64,000 nt of DNA from Siphonodentalium dalli (taxonomy: Eukaryota; Mollusca; Scaphopoda; Gadilida; Siphonodentaliidae): assembly GCA_032622095.1 (NCBI GenBank), contig CP136065.1, forward strand, positions 247,565,474-247,629,473. The letters are read 5' to 3'. Both the position numbers and the translations under genes were made by a program. A model generated the notes under the pieces. The model saw only the letters and a program-made list of their open reading frames with translations. It searched no databases and was not told the DNA's origin. Positions 1 through 12,000 of this stretch are shown here, piece after piece. Within the stretch, counting starts at the first letter, position 1, and the number at the start of each line of letters is the position of its first letter.

Positions 1-48
1 ATCAGGTTTATTTGATTCTTCTGGTTGCTTTGGAGCGGTCTCTTGGGC
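1..48 (-). CDS. PCM1: PCM1 coding exon 16 (partial, cut by window edge)
   Basis: The acceptor is TTATTTTCAAACAG followed by GCC CAA GAG ACC. It reads 16 codons (AQETAPKQPEES...) in phase 0, matching the phase-0 donor of exon 15. The sequence is hydrophilic and low in conservation; placement rests on the acceptor and phase. Confidence 0.65.
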
Positions 49-3000
49 CTGTTTGAAAATAACAAATTGTATAGAAATATGTATCCTGAAGTGAAAACCT
101 GGTAAACATTCTAAGAAACATAATACTGTGAATGGCTTTAAATTCGTTGGTATTAATGTTCGTGGTCCAGCCATTTATGACTTTAACGTGGGTTCGTAAA
201 TATGTGGGTCCGCCGGTACTTGGGTCCGCCGGTACTAACTATTGCTTCCAAACCCCCAAATAATTACAATCAAGTCCAACGAATAGAAGTGCAGACACAT
301 AACCTAGGTGAAATTCACTCTCTTTTCATAACATAACTCCCTAGGCGATGAATGTACATCGAGTCAATAGTTACATGTACCTCCCGCTTGACATTCTCAA
401 AATGGCGCCCGCGATAGTTTTGAAGATAACATTTTTTCGTGGGGTTTTTAATTTGGTTGTCATCAACAACCAAGAAAACCATGAAAATTGAACCACCACG
501 AATAAATGTACTTTTACAGTAGAATAAAAATCGGGCATGACAGATTTTTTAACTTATGAGTGACAAAGTCTGCCATTTGCAATAACAATTTATTTTATGC
601 AGGAAATTATTTATGCTATCAGAATAAGCTCCCACAGGATGTGTACAGAGGCAAGGCTTGGTGTTTTGTCTATGATAGCATATATCATGGCCAATGTTGA
701 CGATGTTGATTATCGTCAGTAACAACAGTTAGTTACAAATGGACAAAGTGTTCTTGGTATATTAATCAAATTTGTTGAAAAATCAAAATGAATATAATGG
801 CTGATTATGACAAGATGCGGCCGTATTTATATTTTATCTCATTCTAAATAAATTCCGAAAGCGAAACCAGCTGAACGCGCATGCACACAGGTAATGTACC
901 TTCGTACTATTGAATAAGCGTACCAATTTAATTAGCGGTCTGTTGTCTTGGTGAAATTGATTGAACAATGGCGACTTCACAGATAATTAGAGCAATGACA
1001 CGTTGTTTTTACAGCAGTTATTGTGTTGGTGTGGGCTCTTTGTTTTCACAAAAAATGTCAAAACTAAACACTAATTCGCTAAAAGTTCACGGTGGTGGTT
1101 TATTGTCACCACCAGTTTAAATCAACTTATCACACATAATGAGCCGTCGGGAAAATGACAACTCAGAGTTGAATATAGACCAGAATATTAAACATAAAAT
1201 ATCCCCAGTCTACAGCAAAGCCGACAAGAGCTCAGCGTCAAGTATGTCAAATCTACTGTCAACAACATTTTAAAAAACCGTTAATCACCATAAAATTTAT
1301 CGTTTCCGTGTTTCCTGGTTTATATATACATATATGTATGTCTTATTGTAACATGTTTTATCTATTGCAATTTATGTTTTATTTGGTAGTTTATTAAATA
1401 AAGTTTAATTAATCAAGGAGGTGTTCGGCTCGCAATAACTCTTACTGACGGTGGCAATATATTCCAATGGTTGTGCGATTTTCTGTAAACCGAACACCTC
1501 TCTAAACCGAACAGAAGGACCGCTGCGAAGGTTGTTCGGTTTAGAGAGGTTTTACTGTATACTGCTTACAAGAAGAGCATTTTCTAGTTCTCTTTTGTTA
1601 AGAGTCATGCTGACAGGAAAAACTTACCGGATGGACATTTAGTTTTCTTTTTACTTAACATACCACTCGGAAATTGAAAGTAATCTTACCGAGGGAGAAT
1701 TTTCTAGTTCTCTCTTCAGTTCCATTAGTCTATGTCTTTCCATCTGCAGACCTGACAGTTGCTTCATGTGTTCCCGCAATTTTGCCTCAAACTGTTCCCT
1801 GAAAACGTAATTTTTTAAATTAATCTATAGTGTTACTATAACTACAACTCCAATTTTGTCTTGATTTTCATTTCAATACAAACTGTGATAGTCAATGAAT
1901 ATCATTTTATGTAATGCATTAAATTCTGTTCCAGTTCAGAATACAATAGTACTTTTTATTTTAGCTCATCCCATGCAGCATATCTGCAATTCTGAAAATG
2001 TGATTGATCAAAATATTAACAGGCAGGAATATTTTTCAACGGTGGCAAATGTTAGTTTCTGACCCCAAAGTTCAACAAATAATTGTGTAATTTTGAGCAG
2101 AGTGCTATTGAACAAATAAAATGAGGCCATCCCAAATGTTCTCTCGGTGAAAAATCATATAAAGAATGCAGTTGTTGACAATGGGGCTAGAACCTGGAAT
2201 ATGTCTTTAACGTCAAAAGAGCAAAGTATTAAATGAATTAAGGCCAAACTTTTTTATTTTACTGCTTTACGGATCCGCCGACCCTGTTTTCTGTGGCCGG
2301 ACAAGGAAATAAAAATAAAATATAATTTTTATATTTATTTTCACAGCCGACCTTAGCTGTTTCTGCTTATCAGTAACAAATTATCTAACCACATTTCACT
2401 GGTGATTAAAGATGCCTAGGACACCACCAACTATAGATATCTCTGGCTATAATTACTTTTAACTACATCAAAGCTGAAAACTGACAAGTCATCTTGAGTT
2501 TATAACTGCCACCAATATACCTGTATGCTTTCTATAAATCTTGACATCTCTTTAAAACTTTAAATGGCCTTTAGAATACATGTTGTATTCCTGGGAATTT
2601 ATGGTGATCTTTATGACTGAAGACCAATAACAGTCCACAAGGTTCTTAGATAGGAATGACAAGCTAATGAGTATGTTCAGTGTGGGTTTGCTCAAGTTAC
2701 ACTTTCGCTATTTATCACTACCACTAATCTCACCATTCCCATGTGTTTATTAACCCTCTCTATACTAAATACTCATTGACCAGACAAGTAGATTTCTTAG
2801 GAAATGTTCAGATAATAAGTTCAACAAGTTCTAAACTTATTATCTGAACATTTCCCACCAACTAATAGGAATCCTTCTGCACATATATTATCTGTCGGCT
2901 ACTTATTTTTCCATGACATCCATCCAGATGAATAATGGACTTTTTTAATGTATACATTATAACTGAATGGGGGAGTCCATTTATTCAATAATTAAAATGT

Positions 3001-6000
3001 TGAATAAAAACAAACTCTTTATTTCTGGATTTTTTCAATATTATTCAATAAGCTGAGTTATGTTTGAAATAATAGTACTGGATTTGAAATTTGTGATATA
3101 CATCCGAAAACTGTTCTCTGTAACATGTAAGTGACTGACAGAGAAATATAAAGACACAATTACCACCTTAGCGAATGTCCAAAAAAAAAAATGGTTCAAG
3201 CATTTTTATTTTTTTTCCGACAAGGTTAAAGTTAAAAAAATCCGTAAAGCATACAAATAAAAAAGTTTGGCCTAAAATTAAACTTGGTATACTTTTCTTC
3301 TAATTGCTGTGGTGGGATTTCTCCTTCACTGAATGATGAGTTGACGCCTGCCACTGCAGCATTTTGCTTGTTCTGTTCTTGTTGCATGCTAGACATATCG
3401 CTGGGAATCTGTGGTCGTTGTTGTTGCAGAGTTAAGATTTCTGCGATTTCAGCTGGAATCGAGGAGGATCGCTGTTGCATGCTACTCAATGAATTCTGTA
3501 GATCCTTTAACATCTTCTTAGCTTCATTCAACTTCCTGTTAGGAATATGAAAACAATGTATTATTTCACCTAAATCTATTGTATAATTGTTTAATTGCTG
3601 ATCAGACCATAATCCTTGGGCCTGGGCTTTTGTATGTTAACATAGGCCAAATGAGTGGGTGTAATCCTAAGGTAATGCATTTTAATCTTAAACCAGACCT
3701 TCGACAGACCTTTTTTGTAGATTTTGTAGATTTTGACAAAAAATTATTTTGCAATTTTGGCCTTCCATCTACACAAGCCTGGAAATAATGTGTCTGACAT
3801 ATGCAGAATGAGGTCCCCAGAGGGTGAATTTGGTGATGCTATCACACACAGTGGCGTACATTGGGCTAGCATCACCAAATTCACCCTCTGGGGACCTCAT
3901 TCTGCTTGTATCTATTGTCAAATTAACATTGTTTTTAGGAACTTTTTCCATTCTGATCAGTTTCTATATCACCTAATTTGCAGAAGATAAAATGCACTAG
4001 AGGTGTGACTGTCCCAATGGGACTAAGGGACTAAGGACATCACCTACTTCAACTGGGGAACTTCAATCTGATCCTAGGTCTCCCTTAGCAGTTGAGGCCT
4101 AAGCAGAATGAGGTTCCCATAGGGTGAATTTGGTGATGCTAGCCCACTGTGGGATAGTCACTAAATTCACCCATTGTGGACCTCATTCTGCAAATGTCAG
4201 AGTAAATTCAGGCTTGGTGTGATAATATCAAGCCTTGAAATAGGGTGTCTGTCATTTGCAGAATGAGGTCTCCAGAGGGTGAATTTAGTGATGCTACCCC
4301 GCATAGGGGGACCTCATTCTGCTGAGGTGTAAGCTGAATGAGGTCCCCAGAGGGTGAATTTAGTGATGCTAGCCCACTATGCGGGGTAGCATCACTAAAT
4401 TCACCCTCTGGGGACCTCATTCTGCAAATGACAGACACCCTATTTCAAGGCTTGATTATCTCACCTGACTTTATCTTGAACGCCGGGATCTTCCATACCA
4501 AGTGAGGGACTAGACTCCTCCGATTGTCGTCAGTGTGATAATATAAACCCACCTGACTTTATCTTGAACGCCGGGATCTTCCATACCAAGCGAGGTCACT
4601 AGACTCCTCCGATTGTCGTCAGTGTGATAATATAAACTCACCTGACTTTATCTTGATCGCCGGGATCTTCCATACCAAGCGAGGGACTAGACTCCTCCGA
4701 TTGTCGTCAGTGTGATAATATAAACCCACCTGACTTTATCTTGAACGCTGGGATCTTCCATACCAAGCGAGGGACTAGACTCCTCCGATTGTCGTCAGTG
4801 TGATAATATAAACTCACCTGACTTTATCTTGATCGCTGGGATCTTCCATACCAAGCGAGGGACTAGACTCCTCCGATTGTCGTCAGTGTGATAATATAAA
4901 CCCACCTGACTTTATCTTGAACGCTGGGATCTTCTTCCATACCCATCGAGGGACTCGACTCTTCTGACTTTGTTTCCTCACTACTGAGAACTGAGGCATT
5001 TTCTTCCTCAGACTCCTGGACTGGTATATTCTGTGTCTTAGCAGTGGTTACCACGGGAACTGATGGCCTGGAACAATTAAATATTGTTAGGTAATCAGTA
5101 ATCACCAAAAATTTATACAAATCAGTCATCAACTCATAAATTGCATAATCAAGGTGACTAATGGGTGAACATCACCAATTTCAACTGGGGAACTTCAATC
5201 TGATCCAAGGTCTCCCAGAGCAGATGAGGCCAAAGCAGAATGAGGTTCCCAGGACCTCATTCAGCAAATCACACACTAAATCATGGCTTGTTTGGTGCGA
5301 CAAATATTTCACTTACCGTTGTAACTGTTACTATCTACGATGTGATTATAATAATTTGAACATTACCTTGGGTTAGGCATTAGAGTGTCTAGATTTTTCT
5401 CCGGCCATGGATCCCTGCCGCCGTTAACCTGAGCAGAGTCTATATTATCAGCTTGGTAGTATCTCACGAGAGACTTCAGTTCATCGAGCCTCGACTTCAC
5501 TTCATGTAATTTCTTCAGCTTCTCTCTCGCATCCAGAACATTTAGCACGTCCTCCGCGACTCCCTCGGTCTCATTAACGTTATCGAGCAAGTCAGTCGTA
5601 TCAATAACGGTGTCAACAGGTTCGCTGGAGACTGGATCTAAAAACATGACGGTTTGGTTTATAGGGGTTGATTTTCATTTAATTCGCTGAGCCATATCAC
5701 ATTGTTGTAAGTGTTGTAGATTGAAAAAAATTAATTTAGGGATGGGAGATGCAACTGGTGTACCGGTGAATCGAGATACAAAATGCTGAGATACATGTAT
5801 CGTATCGGTCATATAATATCGCGTATCTCGATATGCCCAAATGCAGTTTGAACTGTGACCATTTGCAGCTTCTAATGTGTACTCTTAGGTGCCTAATAAT
5901 AATAATTGGCAAATATTTTGGTTGATATATATAATATTTACTTCACTTCATCTCACTTCATCTCAGTGTGCATATGATTTCATGACTGGTTTTATTGATC

Positions 6001-9000
6001 ATTACAGTGACAACTGTCAAGTTAGAAAAAAATATGACGAAATTTCCCTACGAACCATTACCTACTATAACTGAATGCTCCATAGCAGAAGCAGAGAATG
6101 TTTTAATCTAGGCCTCAGCATATTCACCTGAGATATCTAGATATGTATTGCCAGATAATCAAAGAAATGATAACTCTAGAATGGAAAATGGGAACGTCAT
6201 TTGCCCTTCTTTTGAAAGCAGTCATGATGGTGAACATCCATACCAAAAGTCATTCGGATCTGATAAACAATGGCTAAGATATATGTTAGGACGAACAAAG
6301 TGAATCCAAAACAGATATCAAGTCTGCGTGGATCACAATCAAATCGAGAATTGAGGCAGGTATTTCCATATTTGAATTTTTTACCAACTTTTGATCCCTC
6401 GGTCAGCTAGTCCTACTGAGGAGGAACATAACATATTTTGATCAAACCATAGCAGTGCTTATACAAAGGCTGCAGCTAATGATTGGGATAATAGTGTGAT
6501 GTCAAAACACATACTGCAGGCATATGTCTGTATAAATAGTGTAAAGTTTAAACACATACTGTAGGCGTATGTCAGTGTAAATAGTGTTATATCTAAACAC
6601 ATACTGTAGATGTATGTAATAGCGTTAACGTTTAAACACATACTATATGCGTATGTCAGTGTAATAGTGTAACATTTAAATGTATACTGTAGGTGTATAT
6701 GTAACAGTATAAGGTTTAAATGGATCTTAGAGCAAGTAATTAATAGTTAAGTGCATATTAAACTGAAGTAGAAAATCCATGCTTACCATTGTTGAGCTGG
6801 CGATCGAATCGATCTGATCTCAGACCATCGAGTTCCGTGAGCAGCTCGTCCATGCGCTGTTTCTTCTCCTGTAGATCATACAGTTTGTTTTGGAGATGGT
6901 ATTTCTCCTGAGTAACAGACGAAGCTTCAGATTCAGTGTTGTTCTGTCGCTCCTCTAATTTCTGAAAGAAAAACATATACACATTTATTAAATGAGTCGC
7001 TCGCAAAACTACAAAGTAATAATAAATACAACTTATTCTCAAAATGGCTTGATAACATGTGTCTTTACTTATGCATGTCGCTGTGTTTTCAAATATGAAA
7101 TAAAATAACATTGCGTCGGCAATTTGTCAAAATGCCCAATGAACATAACAGATCGCATATACTTAGTAAAAAATTTCAATGTCTGGTACATTTTTGACAG
7201 GTACCAAAATTTTAGTTATTTCCAGGTAGTGTGCAATTGTTGAGCTAAGTAAGGATAGTGTGTGTTTTTTAAGACAATGTAAATTTTAATTTTTTTCGGT
7301 GGCCGTGTGTTATTGAGGTCGGACTTTAAATTTGCACTGTCTCAAAAACACACAATTCTAAAAATTGGCGCCTTGTTCGTTATATAGTCCCAGTCATGTT
7401 CAAAGGGCAACATTCGGCATGTCTCGAAGATGTATATATAACATGCTACTGTGCCATATATCTACTATATATAAGAAAGGATATGTTTACCTGCTGTAGC
7501 CCCATCTCGACCTGTAGATTGTTGAGCCGCTGACGAATCTCCACCAGATCCCGGGGAACATTATCTAACTCTCCGTCCGACTCGGGCTGGTTCCAATTAC
7601 TTTGAGCAGGTTCCGGCTGGTTCCAGTTGCTTTGAGGAGCTTCTGGCTGGTTCCAGTTACTTGGAGACTTCTTTCTCTCACCCTGCTGAGCCACAAACAA
7701 CTTCTTTTGTTCTGCTAAGAAATAAAACACAATAAGTGATGGAAATCATTGATAGATATGCCAAATCTGTTCATATTTAAAAATCGCCATTTTGTTTTTG
7801 ATTCTTTTTTGATTTTTTATTATTATTTTTTGTAAAAGTGAAATCTTCTGCAAATGTGTTTGATGAACTTATTAACAAAACATAAATGTTTTGGAATTCA
7901 AAGAGACTCTCTGTCTGTTTCTCCATTATATACATATAAAGAATTTTCAGTATACTTTTTTTAAGATGACTGAGAGAAGGAATTCAGTAATCAGCGAGTT
8001 GATCAACTAACATTTATGAGTGTGACTGACCTCGAATGACATTGCATGACTAATATTCAAAAAATACATACCTAATGTTCATACAACATCAAAATTTATA
8101 TCCCAAAAATTTTGCAACTTGAAATAAAAAAAAAACAGGAGCACGCCATCGGGGCGTGGCATAATACGCCCGTTTCTGGAGTAGAGTGGGGCATGTAGAC
8201 AGAACCCATATTTGAACTTGATCTGTATACCAAATTTGGTTCAGTTCACTCAATTCAATCTAAAGTTATCATCCAGAAACCGCAAATCAGGTAAATTCTA
8301 AGTCGAAAAGGGGACATAAATCAGTCAAAATCATGCGGACGAAACCCATATTCGAACTTGATCTGTATTTTGGGATGGTAAACTAACATACCAAATTTGG
8401 TTCAGTTCACTTGATTCAATCTAAATTTATCATCCGGAAACCGCAAATCAGGTAAAATCTAAGTTGAAAAAGGGGCATAACTCAATCAAAATCATGCAGA
8501 CGAAACCCATATTCGAACTTGATCTGTATTTTGGTGTGGTACACTAACATACCAAATTTGGTTCAGTTCACTTGATTCAATCTAAAGTTATCATCCGGAA
8601 ACCAAAATCGGACGGACGACGGACAACCCATTTACATAATACGACCGTTTTTTCAAACGGCCGTATAAAAAAGGGCAAAACAGCAACATAAACCATGCAT
8701 ACCAAAATAAAGAAAGTTTGTGGAACAATAGAATGCACATAGAGCTATACTTTTCACACTGAGAAGGATTACATACCTTCAATGGCGTTTCTTGATCTTT
8801 CATCAGCCAATCTGTTCTCAGCTTCCTTCTGGAGAGCTAACAGACTCGCCTGTTTACCCTGCAATGCTCTTAACTGTAATGTAAATGAAAGTTTACCCTG
8901 CAATGCTCTTAACTGTAATGTAAATGAAAGTTTACCCTGCAATGCTCTTAACTGTAATGTAAATGAAAGTTTACCCTGCAATGCTCTTAACTGTAATGTA

Positions 9001-12000
9001 AATGAAAGTTTACCCTGCAATGCTCTTAACTGTAATGTAAATGAAAGTTTACCCTGCTCTTAACTGTAATGTAAATGAAAGTTTCAATGCTCTTAACTGT
9101 AATGTAAATGAAAGTTTCAATGCTCTTAACTGTAATGTAAATGAAAGTTTCAATGTTCTTAACTGTAATGTAAATGAAAGTTTCAATGCTCTTAACTGTA
9201 ATGTAAATGAAAGTTTCAATGCTCTTAACTGTAATGTAAATGAAAGTTTCAATGCTCTTAACTGTAATGTAAATCAAAGTTTCAATGCTCTTAACTGTAA
9301 TGTAAATGCAAGTTTCAATGCTCTTAACTGTAATGTAAATGAAAGTTTCAATGCTCTTAACTGTAATGTAAATGAAAGTTTCAATGCTCTTAACTGTAAT
9401 GTAAATGAAAGTTTCAATGCTCTTAACTGTAATGTAAATCAAAGTTTCAATGCTCTTAACTGTAATGTAAATCAAAGTTTCAATGCTCTTAACTGTAATG
9501 TAAATGAAAGTTTCAATGCTCTTAACTGTAATGTAAATCAAAGTTTCAATGCTCTTAACTGTAATGTAAATCAAAGTTTCAATGCTCTTAACTGTAATGT
9601 AAATGCAAGTTTCAATGCTCTTAACTGTAATGTAAATGAAAGTTTCAATGCTCTTAACTGTAATGTAAATGAAAGTTTCAATGCTCTTAACTGTAATGTA
9701 AATGAAAGTTTCAATGCTCTTAACTGTAATGTAAATCAAAGTTTCAATGCTCTTAACTGTAATGTAAATCAAAGTTTCAATGCTCTTAACTGTAATGTAA
9801 ATCAAAGTTTCAATGCTCTTAACTGTAATGTAAATCAAAGTTTCAATGCTCTTAACTGTAATGTAAATCAAAGTTTCAATGCTCTTAACTGTAATGTAAA
9901 TCAAAGTTTCAATGCTCTTAACTGTAATGTAAATCAAAGTTTCAATGACACTATAGCACAACCTTGATCACTAGCAGAGATACACTTTTAGTAGCACAAG
10001 TTTGATAAATAACAAATATGATTAGAGGGTGTTCACAAGATGAAACAGTTCAGGCTTTTTCAGATCGAAAAAGAACCCTCTTTATTGAATATTAGTGACG
10101 TGATATGCATGAGTACATAGAAGTAAACATTTATTATTAAAAAATTTAATTATGATGCTCTAGATTGCTTAAGTCTGAAATTTGCAGGAGTACTGATTCC
10201 AGATCTACTAATATTGGAAATTTAGAAGAGTAGAAAACTTGAGATGGAACACAGGGATTATCAATATATGTACATTTACTGGTGATTCAAGATCGAAAGG
10301 AGGATATATTAAAACTATAATAGCAATTTTTACCATTAAAGACATTGAAATGAGACAACCCCGTCTTCCTACCTGTTCTTGCTGTCTGACTAGTTTCTTT
10401 AACAGTTCTTCTTGTTGTTTTAATGCTGCTAACTCTGAACCAGGGTCCATACCAGTGGCTCCCTCCAGCTGTCAATGAAAATAGTTTATTACTGGTATGG
10501 TATACTTTAATATGTCTTGCAACCCTTCGATGATGGGAGATGTGCTGGTGCATCATTAAAGATCCTGTGCCAGGGCATTCTCTTATACGCAAGTCTCCCA
10601 TAAGAAGCCTCGCATATATAAAAGAATGCACTGGCTTACAAGGTCAAGGTAAATATTGTTAGACCAATACGTGTATTCTCTTAAATATTCTCTTATGGAA
10701 GACTCCCATATATAAGAGTATGCACTGACACAGGGTTTTTGCTAAATTTCAGGAAGCTCCCGTCCTCAAACGGTTAACAGCATTCAGCAGAATAAGACAA
10801 ATAATGCATTTGGAAGTAAATTTGTACTCAGAAATAAAATGACCACCTTAGCAGACAACTGAATATCACAACAGTCAGACATGCAAAACAAATGTAAATA
10901 TATAATTAAGTGAGAGTATATAATGAACAACAGAAATGTTCATGCAACATATATAGGTATCATCCTAAATAGACACAACAAGAAACTCGACTTACATACC
11001 AAAAGATAAAAAATACCCAACAAAATATGCTCGAGGATTTTAACTTAAACTGACACGGCGCGTTCGAACCACAAAATCATGTATACATAACCTGGTAAGA
11101 GGCATCTCAAATTATACCTATGTGGAGATTTCAAGCAAATTTGTCCATATAGTTTCGATAAATTTAAGATTGTTTCATTCGTGCTGGTTCAACTATAGAA
11201 CATGGGAAAAAAATCTAGGGCTGTATTCGCTCTGAAACATTTGTGGTACTTCATAATTTTGATGATTAAAACTAAGAGAAAGCAGTGTGTGAAGTTTTTT
11301 TTTAATCGTTTCATGTTAAGATAACACAAAAAACCTTTTCCATTTCCGATTCCAGAATTTTGGCACCATTTTTGTACGTGGGCCCATACATTATGTTCGA
11401 ATTTGTATTTTTTCTGATATCAATTTCATCTTTCTGGGAAATATAATGCTTAGAAAGGTAGTTCAGGCATTTATCAACCTATTTTGATAGTGGGAAAATT
11501 CAAAAGTGAAAATTATTAGATGCAAATCTGTAGCGCAAACCACCATGTGGCTTTAACACCAAATGAATTTATTCATAAATAACTTTATCTTACATGCATT
11601 GTCAAGAAAATACCAAAAGGGAAAACAAAATTGCCTGAGAATTTTAATTTGAGACTAAATGGATTTGCTTTATAAGAAGTTTGATTTTACAAATCATGAA
11701 AATGTCTGGAAAAAATAACTTGGTAATTTTAACAACACACCAAATGGGTGAACTTCGATTATATGTCATGAGATACAAAAAAAAAACTTTGATAGTGCCT
11801 TAGGATTTGTAATCCATGTATCTTCGGAATTTGATGTGATCCTTCTGTGTTCAATAAACTATTTTCCCATTGCAGTAACTAAACAATGTGTATGAGCATT
11901 GAGCAATGAAATTACAGCCCTGTTAATTAGCAAGAATTTGCCTAGACTAAAAAATTGCCTAGGACAGAAGTTTTACCTTGGCGAAAAAGCCTAGGATCTA

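Noticed and set aside
9026-9967. Open frames of about 310 codons on both strands (ALNCNVNESFN- and IETLIYITVKS-type repeats)
   Set aside because: They follow from a 33-bp period without stops in those frames; the only real reading here is the PCM1 exon border on the minus strand.
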